Shown here: positions 18,060 to 27,114 of the stretch, one piece after another
Numbering within the stretch: the first letter of the stretch is position 1
Layout of the letters: every line of letters begins with the position of its first letter
The notes under the pieces: model-generated
Told to the model about the DNA's origin: nothing
Database searches by the model: none
Seen by the model: only the letters and a program-made list of their open reading frames with translations
Position numbers and translations under genes: made by a program
Source: an uncultured Flavobacteriales bacterium
GTDB lineage: Bacteria > Bacteroidota > Bacteroidia > Flavobacteriales > Crocinitomicaceae
Assembly: GCA_946480815.1 (NCBI GenBank)
Contig: CAMLLB010000024.1
Location: forward strand, 1 to 55,829
Reading direction: 5' to 3'
DNA: 55,829 nt

Positions 18060-19799
18060 ATGTTTAAAAACACTATACTTTTTAAAACACGGAGTCATTT
18101 TAAACATGATTTACCAGCGGAAGTTTCCCGTAACCTCAAAAAATTAATTCCGATCCTGCTGTTTGCCGGAATCCTGGAACTCATTGGTTTGTTCATTTTA
18201 TTTCCGGTTATTTCCATCCTGTTGAATCCTGAGAAAATTGAAAGCAATTCACTGGTAATGAACTTGTATAAATTCACCGGGCTGGGATCTTTACAGCAGT
18301 TCATCCTGTTTTCATTTGCAGTGCTTTTGTTATTTTTCGTCTTGAAGAACCTTGTATTGTACTTAGTTTATAAAAAACAAACGAATGTACAGTTCCAACT
18401 GGCTACCCAAATCGTTAATGAGCGGTTCGAATCTTATCTTCTAAACGAGCAGGGAATCCTGAACGAAAAAAATATAGCAGTTCTATTGCGGAATGTTACA
18501 CAAATTCCCTATGAATTTGTCTCTTTCATCTTCATTCCTTATCTCAACCTCATCAGCGAAATCCTATTCCTGATCCTGATCGGATGCACCATTTTTATCT
18601 ATAATCCGCTATTAGTCGGTGCGATCCTGATTTTTGCTTTTCCTTTTTTGATCTTTTACAACCGGTATTACAAACATCGATTGAACAATATCAGCAAGAT
18701 CCGCGATGAAAAAGGAGCCGAACAATATAAGATCGCATTCCAAAGTATGGAATCCTCACTGGAGATCCGGATTTTTCAAAAAGAAGATTTTTTTGTGCCG
18801 CAATTCCGTCAAGTCACCAAGGAATTCGAAAAAAGCATGGTTGATAGCAATGTCCTGAACTTATTCAGTCCGAAATTGATTGAAACCGTAGCGGTCGGAA
18901 CCATCTTCGTACTCATTTTAACGGGTGTCCTGCTTGGAAAAAACATAGGTGAACTGGGTGATTTTTTGATTGTCTTTTCGATCAGCGCTATCCGCATCAT
19001 CCCTTCATTAAACAAAATTACCCTGTCCATGAATTACATGAAAGGAAGCTTTCATGTGTTCGATCATTTAAAGAACCTTCATCTTTCAAAAAGTAAATTC
19101 GAACGGGAAAATAAATCAACCGAAGCAGTTGCATTCAATGAATCTATCGAACTCAACGGTATCACCTACCACTACGGTCAAAATAGTATTTTGAACCAAC
19201 TGGACTTCCGCATTAATAAAAATGAAAAGATCGGGATTGTAGGGGAATCGGGAGCAGGTAAATCAACTTTCCTGTCTTTATTGTTAATGCTGCTTAAACC
19301 AGAAAAAGGACAATACCTGATTGATGGAGAAGAAATCCAAAAGGAAGATCGTGCACGCGTCTACCCTTTAATCAGTTATGTTCCCCAAACCACCAAATTA
19401 ATATACGGAACCATTGCTGAAAACATTGCTTTTGGTATTCCGGCTGACCAGATTGATCATGAAAAAGTAAACCGCTTGATTAAACTGATTAAACTGGAGT
19501 CATTTGTCAATAATCTTCCCGAAGGTGTAAACAATCTACTTGGTGAGAACAATCAATCTATTTCAGGCGGACAAAAACAACGTATCGGAATTGCACGGGC
19601 ACTGTATTTTGAGCGGCCCATCTTGATTCTCGACGAATCAACCAGCGCCCTGGATTATCAAACAGAAAATGAGATTATCGATTACCTGACCTCAGAACAA
19701 AACCTGACAATCCTGTTTGTTACACATCGTTTAAAGACTCTGTCTAAATTCGATAAAACATATGAATTGAATCAGGGAAAGTTAGCATTAAAATCATGA
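18060..19799 (+). CDS. ABC exporter, fused permease and ATPase (PglK/MsbA-like)
   Basis: A 579-aa half-transporter of type IV exporter fold. About six TM helices lie in residues ~25-320 (FAGILELIGLFILFPVISIL is the first). The nucleotide-binding domain follows, with Walker A GESGAGKST (~395-403), signature SISGGQKQR (~499), Walker B ILILDESTSALD (~520) and the H-loop FVTHRL. Length and architecture match lipid-linked oligosaccharide flippases such as PglK as well as MsbA. The setting among glycosyltransferases favours export of a glycan intermediate; this is inference. The stop overlaps the next start by 4 bases (ATGA). No Wzx-type flippase is seen nearby. Confidence 0.92.
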   Translation: MFKNTILFKTRSHFKHDLPAEVSRNLKKLIPILLFAGILELIGLFILFPVISILLNPEKIESNSLVMNLYKFTGLGSLQQFILFSFAVLLLFFVLKNLVLYLVYKKQTNVQFQLATQIVNERFESYLLNEQGILNEKNIAVLLRNVTQIPYEFVSFIFIPYLNLISEILFLILIGCTIFIYNPLLVGAILIFAFPFLIFYNRYYKHRLNNISKIRDEKGAEQYKIAFQSMESSLEIRIFQKEDFFVPQFRQVTKEFEKSMVDSNVLNLFSPKLIETVAVGTIFVLILTGVLLGKNIGELGDFLIVFSISAIRIIPSLNKITLSMNYMKGSFHVFDHLKNLHLSKSKFERENKSTEAVAFNESIELNGITYHYGQNSILNQLDFRINKNEKIGIVGESGAGKSTFLSLLLMLLKPEKGQYLIDGEEIQKEDRARVYPLISYVPQTTKLIYGTIAENIAFGIPADQIDHEKVNRLIKLIKLESFVNNLPEGVNNLLGENNQSISGGQKQRIGIARALYFERPILILDESTSALDYQTENEIIDYLTSEQNLTILFVTHRLKTLSKFDKTYELNQGKLALKS

Positions 19800-20911
19800 A
19801 GGTCGGAATTATAAGTTTGCGGAACATGAACAGTGCTCCCAGGATCATCCGGGAAATAAACGCTCTGGAAAACCATGTTGAACTGGTCCTTATAGGAAAT
19901 CCCGGGAATTCAGGCTCACACCCGATCCATTCCATTTATTCGTTTCGGACAATTCGCGACAAATTGATGAGCCGTGTTGACAAGCTGCGAAAGGAAAAAA
20001 AATTGCGTTACGGGAAACTCTCTAAATTCATTCTTCAGCAAGATATCCGTATACTCATCTTTCACGAACCGGAATTCTTTCCGTTGGCGGTTTGGCTGAA
20101 AAAAAAGCATGGAATAAAGATTGTATTCAACGCACATGAATATCACCCACTGGAATTCGAAGATATTCCGGGATGGTCCGAAACCAAAGGGAAATACTTT
20201 ACCAATTTGTACCGGAACCACCTGCACCGCTTTGATCTCTTCATCAATGTATGTGAATCAATCCGTTTAAAATGCCTCGAAGAATTCAAAACGGATTCCA
20301 TTGTCATCCCGAATGCAGCTTTTGAGTCAAAAATACAGCCTTCAAATACAGAACAATTTCCCATTCGCTTGATTCATCATGGTGCATTACTGCCCGGACG
20401 GAAAATTGAAAAAATGATTACCATTGTCCAGGAGGCCGGTGAACAATTTACCCTGGATATCATGATCGTTCCCTCACAGGGAACAATGGATTATTATCAG
20501 CTTTTGAGCGATTTATGTTCGAAAACAACAAACGTACGATTGATTGAACCCGTTAAATTTGATGAGATCGTTCCTTTTATCAATCAATACGATGCCGGAA
20601 TTTATCTGCTGGAACCTTCCACTTTCAATAATTTCAATGCGCTGCCGAACAAAATTTTCGAATTCATCCAGGCAAAACTGGCAGTCATAGTTTCTCCAAG
20701 TCCTGAAATGAGCAAGCTTGTTACAAATTATCAAATCGGATGGGTTGCTGCTGATTTTTCCACCACTGCAATGGTCGAAGTCCTAAACACACTAAGCATT
20801 GAAGATATCCGTATTTGTAAGGAAAACACACTGAAAGCGGCAGCGATCGAGAATGCAGAAAATTATCAACGCATTTTTCTCGAACAAATTTTAACTTTAG
20901 CAACAGAATAG
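19796..20911 (+). CDS. Glycosyltransferase, GT-B fold (GT4-like)
   Basis: A 371-aa cytoplasmic protein. The N-terminal Rossmann half has MKVGIISLRNMNSAPRIIRE and a middle HEPEFFPLAVWLKKKHGIKI followed by NAHEYHP. The C-terminal half carries RLIHHGALLPGRKIEKMI and the donor-site segment NALPNKIFEFIQAKLAVIVS, as in GT4 enzymes. It is coupled to the ABC gene by an ATGA overlap and to asnB by a 6-base gap. Donor and acceptor sugars are unknown. Confidence 0.82.
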   Translation: MKVGIISLRNMNSAPRIIREINALENHVELVLIGNPGNSGSHPIHSIYSFRTIRDKLMSRVDKLRKEKKLRYGKLSKFILQQDIRILIFHEPEFFPLAVWLKKKHGIKIVFNAHEYHPLEFEDIPGWSETKGKYFTNLYRNHLHRFDLFINVCESIRLKCLEEFKTDSIVIPNAAFESKIQPSNTEQFPIRLIHHGALLPGRKIEKMITIVQEAGEQFTLDIMIVPSQGTMDYYQLLSDLCSKTTNVRLIEPVKFDEIVPFINQYDAGIYLLEPSTFNNFNALPNKIFEFIQAKLAVIVSPSPEMSKLVTNYQIGWVAADFSTTAMVEVLNTLSIEDIRICKENTLKAAAIENAENYQRIFLEQILTLATE

Positions 20912-20917
20912 TGATCT

Positions 20918-22729
20918 ATGTGTGGAATTGCAGGCATAATTAGTCTCACAGATAAACCTGTCAGGACAAACAATATTTCGTTGATGACGGATGCTATTTC
21001 CCACCGGGGACCGGATGGCGAAGGTCATTGGTTCGACAATAATAAACAGATTGTATTTGGACACCGGAGACTGGCGATTATTGATCTTTCCGAAAACGGG
21101 AAACAACCCATGCATTACCTGGACAGGTATACCATCACATTTAACGGTGAAATATACAATTACCTGGAATTAAAGGAGGAATTGGTACAAAAAGGCTATG
21201 TTTTTCATAGTGATTCGGATACGGAAGTGCTTCTTGCAATGTATGATCAAAAAAAAGAACACTGTTTGCAGGATCTGGACGGCATGTTTGCTTTTGCAAT
21301 TTTCGATCGCACAACTCAGCAGGTTTTCTGCGCACGCGATCGTTTCGGAGAGAAACCATTTTTTTATTCCCATTTTGAAGAAAACATTTTTTTTGCTTCG
21401 GAAATGAAAGCTCTTTGGGCTTCAGGTATTCCGAAAGAACCATCCAAACAACGTATTTTTGATTACCTGGCTTTCAACCGGATGGAATCTTTTGAACACC
21501 CCGAATCAACTTTTTATGATGGAATTTTACAACTGAAACCTGCCCATTATTTCATGATCGACCTGAATACAAAACAGGTTGGCAAACAGCAGAATTACTG
21601 GCACATTGATCTGAACAAAAAGTCAACTATTTCGTTTGAACAAGCAACTTCTGAATTCAAACGCTTGCTAATCCAATCCATCGAACGCCGATTAAGAAGT
21701 GATGTCCCTGTCGGATCCAGTCTTTCCGGAGGCTTGGATTCATCCAGTATTGTTTCATTGATCAGTACGATGAAGGCCGAGAATCAGCGTCAACACACTT
21801 TTTCTGCCCGCTTCCCGAATTTCAAAAAAGATGAAGGCGCTTACATTGACCTGATGAACAAACAAACAGGAAGTGAGCCACATGCTGTTTTCTGTACGGA
21901 AGAATCCCTGGAAGAAACGCTGCCAGATTTGTTCCGCATCCACGAAGAACCATTTGGAAGTACCAGTATTGCAGCTCAGTTCAAAGTAATGCAGCTGGCA
22001 AAAGAAACCGGAATTACTGTTTTAATGGATGGACAGGGAGCAGATGAATACCTGGCAGGATACTCCTCATTCTATTTGAACTATGCAGCGGAATTACGTT
22101 CATCCGGCAGATCTGCTTTAGCAAAGTTCAAGCAAAGTTATCAAACACACTTCGGAACAAATTTAGTGACCGGCCGCACATTCTGGATCGATGCAAACTA
22201 TCCGGATCTAAGGGATTTGATCCGAAAACTCAAAAACAAAACACAAAAACCGCAATATTACAAGCAATTTGACCCGACATTCCTGAATTTGGTAAAAACA
22301 GGAACGTATAAAACGGGATTCAAAAACACATTGAATGAAGCACTTCTGGATTCGCTCACCAAAAGTAGTTTGCAGACACTTTTGCGTTATGCCGACAGAA
22401 ATGCGATGGCCAATAGTCGCGAAGTACGCCTGCCTTTCCTTTCCCATACACTTGTTGAATTCGTCTTCAGCTTACCAAGCTCTTATAAGATCCGTGAAAT
22501 CTGGACAAAGGCCATTTTGAGGTTCTCTTTAAGCAATCTGCTTCCTTCGGAAATTGTATGGAGAAAAGAAAAAGTAGGATTCGAGCCGCCCAATTACAAA
22601 GCGATCTCCCAGGATCAAGTCACATGGGCGATAGATCTTTTGGTTAAAAATCACGTGTTGAATCCCAATCACATTCTGCCTGAAAAAAACTGGGAATATG
22701 TTCAAGTAGCCCATTTGTATGAGAATTAA
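20918..22729 (+). CDS. asnB: Asparagine synthase (glutamine-hydrolysing)-like amidotransferase, copy 1
   Basis: A class II glutamine amidotransferase fused to an ATP-PPi synthetase, 603 aa. The nucleophile Cys2 is exposed after Met removal (MCGIAGI). The glutaminase domain (~1-210) has HRGPDGEGHW, FGHRRLAIIDL, FNGEIYNY and DRFGEKP. The synthetase PP-loop is SLSGGLDSSSI at ~267-277. Free asparagine could be the product, but in glycan loci such proteins are thought to amidate uronic acids; its position between glycosyltransferases supports the second view (inference). It overlaps the next gene by 11 bases. A paralogue lies at 31420-33318. Confidence 0.9.
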   Translation: MCGIAGIISLTDKPVRTNNISLMTDAISHRGPDGEGHWFDNNKQIVFGHRRLAIIDLSENGKQPMHYLDRYTITFNGEIYNYLELKEELVQKGYVFHSDSDTEVLLAMYDQKKEHCLQDLDGMFAFAIFDRTTQQVFCARDRFGEKPFFYSHFEENIFFASEMKALWASGIPKEPSKQRIFDYLAFNRMESFEHPESTFYDGILQLKPAHYFMIDLNTKQVGKQQNYWHIDLNKKSTISFEQATSEFKRLLIQSIERRLRSDVPVGSSLSGGLDSSSIVSLISTMKAENQRQHTFSARFPNFKKDEGAYIDLMNKQTGSEPHAVFCTEESLEETLPDLFRIHEEPFGSTSIAAQFKVMQLAKETGITVLMDGQGADEYLAGYSSFYLNYAAELRSSGRSALAKFKQSYQTHFGTNLVTGRTFWIDANYPDLRDLIRKLKNKTQKPQYYKQFDPTFLNLVKTGTYKTGFKNTLNEALLDSLTKSSLQTLLRYADRNAMANSREVRLPFLSHTLVEFVFSLPSSYKIREIWTKAILRFSLSNLLPSEIVWRKEKVGFEPPNYKAISQDQVTWAIDLLVKNHVLNPNHILPEKNWEYVQVAHLYEN

Positions 22730-23819
22730 AAAGAAACGCCTGCTTTTTGGAGCTGTTGACATTGGTTATCGCATCAACCATTATTCTGAATTTATCAAGA
22801 CCGAAATGGCTGATGAGCTGATTGCAGAATCTTTTTCCAAATACAAGCTCCCGGAATCCCATTATGCTACAGAATATACCTATACCTGTGAAGTTCAAAA
22901 AAGATCCTCACTTTATGTCTATTGTTATACAACAGCGTTTTTTATCCGTGCGTTGTTTCGCTATCACATTTTTCATTTCATTTCGGGCGAAACCATTCTC
23001 CCCTGGAAATTAAGAGGATTTGAATTGGCTTGTTACAAATTATTAGGTAAAAAGATCATCATGCATTTCGTGGGGTCAGATATCCGGAATGAAGAATACC
23101 TAAAGGAAAAAAATGATCATCTGCAGGCATATTTAAAAGGTGAACATACCCTTAAAACCCCGATCTCATCACCCATTCAAAAAAAATTAATTGAACAGGC
23201 CAAAAAGAACGCCACAACCCTTATTGTATCTACTCCGGACCTGCTTGAAATTATTCCTGAAGCCACTTACCTACCTGTTTTCCTGGATTTCGGACATTTT
23301 ATCTATGAAGATTCGGAAAAGACTTCCACAACAAAAAATACCGTTTCCATTTTGCACTCGCCATCTGCAACAAAGACCAAAGGAAGCGGACATTTGGACC
23401 GGATTTTTACCAATCTGAAAGAAGAATTCGGCGATACGGTAGAATTCATTACACCTGTTAATGATCTGAAGAAGATAAAATCCTACCCTACAACCCGTTA
23501 TGATCTTTTGAACAGAATGGCTGAAAGTGATATCGTCATTGATCAATTGGTGATTGGGTGGTATGGTTTGAAAGCCGTTGAGGCCCTGATGCTTGATTGT
23601 GAAGTCGTTTGTTTTATCGAAAACGATCTGTTAAAATATTTACCTGCCGAAGCTCCTCTTCTCAATGTTAACATACTGAACGCGGAAGCCCGGATCCGGG
23701 AATTAATAGTTCAGATCCTTGCAGGAAACTCAATCAATCCGAATAAACAGAATTACGTGAAGACCCATCACAATATAGAATCCTACAGGGATTACTTCAA
23801 AAAACTCTGGCTTCAATAA
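22719..23819 (+). CDS. Probable glycosyltransferase, GT-B-like
   Basis: A 366-aa protein starting inside the end of asnB (11-base overlap). The N-terminal half is divergent and has a short hydrophobic patch around FFIRALFRYHIFHF. The C-terminal half contains STPDLLEIIPEATYLPV, ILHSPSATKTKGS and SDIVIDQLVIGWYGLKAVEA. Those resemble the phosphate-binding turn and donor-site helix of GT-B enzymes. Family-level assignment is moderate; substrate unknown. It is part of the contiguous glycan locus. Confidence 0.7.
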   Translation: MRIKKKRLLFGAVDIGYRINHYSEFIKTEMADELIAESFSKYKLPESHYATEYTYTCEVQKRSSLYVYCYTTAFFIRALFRYHIFHFISGETILPWKLRGFELACYKLLGKKIIMHFVGSDIRNEEYLKEKNDHLQAYLKGEHTLKTPISSPIQKKLIEQAKKNATTLIVSTPDLLEIIPEATYLPVFLDFGHFIYEDSEKTSTTKNTVSILHSPSATKTKGSGHLDRIFTNLKEEFGDTVEFITPVNDLKKIKSYPTTRYDLLNRMAESDIVIDQLVIGWYGLKAVEALMLDCEVVCFIENDLLKYLPAEAPLLNVNILNAEARIRELIVQILAGNSINPNKQNYVKTHHNIESYRDYFKKLWLQ

Positions 23820-23876
23820 TAACGGATTTTCTGCCATTCTGAAAATAAACTATAATTTTAGCACAAATTCCTGTTC

Positions 23877-24986
23877 TTGAAAATTTGTTACATCATATCA
23901 GATATCAATAAGGCCGTTTACTTTGAGCAAACAGCTATCGAATTGAAAACAAAAGGAATTGATGTAAGCTACATACTCATTAATTCAAGGGATGGTATAC
24001 TACACCAATTTCTCCAGGAAAAAGGCTTTACGGTGCACCTGATTGAGGTGAAAAATCTATTGAAGTCTCGAATTGCAATCAGAGAATGTAAAAACCTGCT
24101 GAAGAGCCTGAACATCACACACGTCCATTGTCATCTGGCTCATGCCAATTGGATTGGTTTATGGGGATCTAAACTCTCGGGAATACCTCATCGCATCTAT
24201 ACGCGTCATTCAGGTGAGCCTTTGAATATCAATTGGAAAGAACGAATCATAGATAAGATCCAAAACAGACTAGCAACAAAGATTGTTTCTATTTCACAGA
24301 ACATAGATGATCTGCTGGAAAAACAAGGGGTTCCGGATCACAAAAGAATACTGATCCACCATGGATTTAACCTGGAAAAGTTTTCTGTCCATGATCCGCT
24401 GGAATTGAAAAGACTCAGGGACCAATACAATTCCAACAATCAAAAACCGCTTATCGGTGTCATTGCCAGATGGATGGAATGGAAAGGAATACACTACACC
24501 ATTGATGCGTTCAAAGAAGTATTGAAACACCGTCCGGATGCGCTTTTATGCTTGTTCGGAGCATCGGAAAATGGAGATTATTCTGCTGAGATAAAAGCTA
24601 AACTGAGCGAAATACCGGAACGAAATCTTCGGGTTGTGGCATTTGAGAACAATGTGTTCGACCTGTACCAGCTATTTGATATTTACATCCATGTCCCGGT
24701 AAACCCCACCTGCGAAGCTTTCGGACAAACCTATGTGGAAGCATTGGCTGCAGGAATTCCTTCTATTTTCACCCTGAGTGGAGTAGCCAGGGAGTTTGTC
24801 GTTCATGAGAAAAATGCTCTTGTGGTTCCGTTCAAAGATTCAAAAGCGATTCATGAGGCAATAGATCGATTGATGATTGATCCTTCGCTGGGCGAAAAGT
24901 TAGCCGCTGCCGGTCAACAAAGTGTTGCCCAATTGTTTGGTTTTGATACTTACATTGAGAATCTTCAAAAACTTTACAGATCTTAG
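23877..24986 (+). CDS. Glycosyltransferase family 4 protein
   Basis: A 369-aa GT-B retaining transferase. The start is a TTG at 23877 (MKICYIISDINKA). Typical GT4 features are HVHCHLAHANWIGLWG, RIYTRHSGEP, IVSISQNIDDLLEKQGVP, GVIARWMEWKGIHYTIDAF, and the E-x7-E donor motif region CEAFGQTYVEALAAGIPSI. The next gene begins 3 bases after its stop. The 57-base gap before it contains TATAATTTTAG, a weak -7-like sequence. Substrate unknown. Confidence 0.9.
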   Translation: MKICYIISDINKAVYFEQTAIELKTKGIDVSYILINSRDGILHQFLQEKGFTVHLIEVKNLLKSRIAIRECKNLLKSLNITHVHCHLAHANWIGLWGSKLSGIPHRIYTRHSGEPLNINWKERIIDKIQNRLATKIVSISQNIDDLLEKQGVPDHKRILIHHGFNLEKFSVHDPLELKRLRDQYNSNNQKPLIGVIARWMEWKGIHYTIDAFKEVLKHRPDALLCLFGASENGDYSAEIKAKLSEIPERNLRVVAFENNVFDLYQLFDIYIHVPVNPTCEAFGQTYVEALAAGIPSIFTLSGVAREFVVHEKNALVVPFKDSKAIHEAIDRLMIDPSLGEKLAAAGQQSVAQLFGFDTYIENLQKLYRS

Positions 24987-24989
24987 CAT

Positions 24990-25880
24990 ATGTTTCTCTC
25001 TATCGTCATCCCAACATACAATCGCGCGCATTTGATTGAACATACGCTAAAAGGTGTACTGAAACAATCCTGTGATGATTTTGAAGTGATTATTATCGAC
25101 GATGGAAGTTCGGATAACACAGAAGAAGTTATTCAGCCATATCTCTCGGATAAAGTACGTTATTACCGCATTCAAAACAGTGAGCGGGGCGCAGCACGAA
25201 ACCGTGGAACAGAATACGCAAACGGAGATTACATCAATTGGTTCGACAGTGATGACGAAATGCTTTCACATCACGTAGCGTCTGTAAAAGAATTGTGTCT
25301 CAGAAACAACAACCCGGAAGTGGTGAACCTGATGTATGAGATCAAAGATGCGATTAGTGGAAAGATTACTCCGGTCCATGCTTCCTATTCTACCGGAAAA
25401 AAACAACGAAAGAATTTTCTGATCGAAGGAAATTACCTGGCATGTAATCCGGTCATCGTTCGCAGGGACATTGCATTGGAAAATCCGTTTATCGAAGACC
25501 GTTCGCTGAGTGCAAGTGAAGACTACGAATTGTGGTTGCGTTTATTGGCCAAATATCCTTTTCATCAGTCTACGGAAATCACTTCGTTCCTGATCCAGCA
25601 TGATGGGCGTAGTGTAAATACCATGACCAACCCGGATAAACTGGAAACACGCTTTTTAACTTTCCTGAAATACATCGATGAAAATACGGAACTGAAACAA
25701 TTCCTGGGAAATGACTATCCGTATTTTGTTATGAGAAACTATTTGATCCTTGCAGTAGATCTGGCATATAACGGTCACAAACGCAAAGGTTTCTTTTATC
25801 TGAAAAAAGCACTCCATGAGCATAAAGGAGCTTTGAGGCAACGGGTTTTTTGGGCAACTTTAAAACATTTAATCTTATAA
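24990..25880 (+). CDS. Glycosyltransferase family 2 protein
   Basis: A 296-aa GT-A inverting transferase. It opens with FLSIVIPTYNRAHLIEHTLK and has the nucleotide-binding IIDDGSSDNTEEV. NSERGAARNRGTEYANGDYI and the metal-binding DSDDE (DxD-type) follow, and SASEDYELWLRLL is the catalytic-base ED-motif region. The C-terminal ~60 residues are helical and basic. It is followed by a 110-base gap with a promoter for the next gene. The sugar transferred is unknown. Confidence 0.92.
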   Translation: MFLSIVIPTYNRAHLIEHTLKGVLKQSCDDFEVIIIDDGSSDNTEEVIQPYLSDKVRYYRIQNSERGAARNRGTEYANGDYINWFDSDDEMLSHHVASVKELCLRNNNPEVVNLMYEIKDAISGKITPVHASYSTGKKQRKNFLIEGNYLACNPVIVRRDIALENPFIEDRSLSASEDYELWLRLLAKYPFHQSTEITSFLIQHDGRSVNTMTNPDKLETRFLTFLKYIDENTELKQFLGNDYPYFVMRNYLILAVDLAYNGHKRKGFFYLKKALHEHKGALRQRVFWATLKHLIL

Positions 25881-25978
25881 TATTCTCCAAACGTTCGCTT
25901 GATCTTGTCAAATATTCATTCATTACTTCTACTTATTTTTTGACCCGAAAAAAATGTTTCTTCATAAGCAGATGCTGT

Positions 25979-25986
25979 TAATTTTG
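25979..25986 (+). promoter_or_regulatory. -7 promoter box TAATTTTG for the WbpG-type gene
   Basis: Exact TAnnTTTG match ending 4 bases before the ATG at 25991. It lies in the longest gap inside the glycan locus (25881-25990), implying a second, leaderless transcription unit. Confidence 0.5.
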
Positions 25987-25990
25987 TAAG

Positions 25991-27112
25991 ATGCTTGATT
26001 CCCAATATCAACAATGCGTAAGATGCGTGATGGACACCAGCGATCCTGATATTGTGTTCAACGCAGATGGCACATGTAATCATTGCACGGATTACATATT
26101 GAGAATCAACCCATTGTTCGATGACCCCAAAAAAAACGAAGAACAGGTCAGAAACCTCATCGACCAGATCAAATCCAAAGGCCGTGGAAAAACATACGAT
26201 TCCGTTATCGGGATCAGTGGTGGTGTAGATAGTTGTTATGCTGCTTATTACGCAAAAATAAACGGTTTAAAACCCTTATTGGTCCATTTAGACAATGGCT
26301 GGAATACCGAATTGGCAGTCCAAAATATTCAAATTGTTGCAGAGAAACTGGAACTTGACCTGGAGACGGTTGTACTTGACTGGTCTGAATTCCGGGAAAT
26401 TCAATTGGCATTTTTAAGATCATCGATCGTAGACATTGAAATTCCAAGTGATCTGGCAATTCCCGCTGCATTGCACCAGGTTGCTGAAAAACATGGGATC
26501 AAAACCATTCTTTCGGGAGGAAACTATTCATCTGAAGGAATTTTACCGCTTCAATGGGGATATCATGTTATGAAGGATATGAAACTCTACCGGTACATTG
26601 TCCGGAAATTCAGCAAGGTGAAACGTGAAAAAACTCCGGGTTTCGGACTTTGGAAGGAATTTTACTATAAAATGATCAAAGGAATCAAAACCTACTATCC
26701 TTTAAATTTAATCAATTACAATAAAGACGAAGCACGCTTGCTCCTTGAAAAGGAGTTGGGTTGCAAGTTTCCTGACAGAAAACACCACGAATCCCGTTAT
26801 ACCAGTTTTTGGCAATCTTATATCATGCCGGTAAAATATGGTTTTGATTATCGCCTGGCAACATTTTCTACCCAGATCTGCTCCAATCAAATCACACGGA
26901 ATGAAGCTCTGGAGCAGCTGAAATCGCTTCCTTACAATCCCGAAACGATTGGGAGAGAAAAGAACTTCATTTGCAAAAAGCTCCAGATTTCCTCCGAGAA
27001 TTTTGATTCTATTCTCCAACAACGGCCTTTAACGTATAAAGATTTTCCTAATTCAAAAAAGCGAATTACCTTCGTCTATCATGTTTATCGCTTCTTGTTT
27101 CCAAAAAAATAA
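25991..27112 (+). CDS. N-acetyl sugar amidotransferase, WbpG/PseA type
   Basis: This family of ATP-dependent enzymes installs an acetamidino (amidine) group on a nucleotide-linked or lipid-linked N-acetyl sugar. In 373 aa it shows the N-terminal cysteine pairs C9-x2-C12 and C29-x2-C32 and a PP-loop GISGGVDSC at ~74-82. LVHLDNGWNTELAVQN and ILSGGNYSSEG follow. In Pseudomonas WbpG works with HisH- and HisF-like partners that supply ammonia; neither is present in this window, which is unusual. The epimerase gene follows after 2 bases. The assignment is by motif and overall layout. Confidence 0.87.
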   Translation: MLDSQYQQCVRCVMDTSDPDIVFNADGTCNHCTDYILRINPLFDDPKKNEEQVRNLIDQIKSKGRGKTYDSVIGISGGVDSCYAAYYAKINGLKPLLVHLDNGWNTELAVQNIQIVAEKLELDLETVVLDWSEFREIQLAFLRSSIVDIEIPSDLAIPAALHQVAEKHGIKTILSGGNYSSEGILPLQWGYHVMKDMKLYRYIVRKFSKVKREKTPGFGLWKEFYYKMIKGIKTYYPLNLINYNKDEARLLLEKELGCKFPDRKHHESRYTSFWQSYIMPVKYGFDYRLATFSTQICSNQITRNEALEQLKSLPYNPETIGREKNFICKKLQISSENFDSILQQRPLTYKDFPNSKKRITFVYHVYRFLFPKK

Positions 27113-27114
27113 CA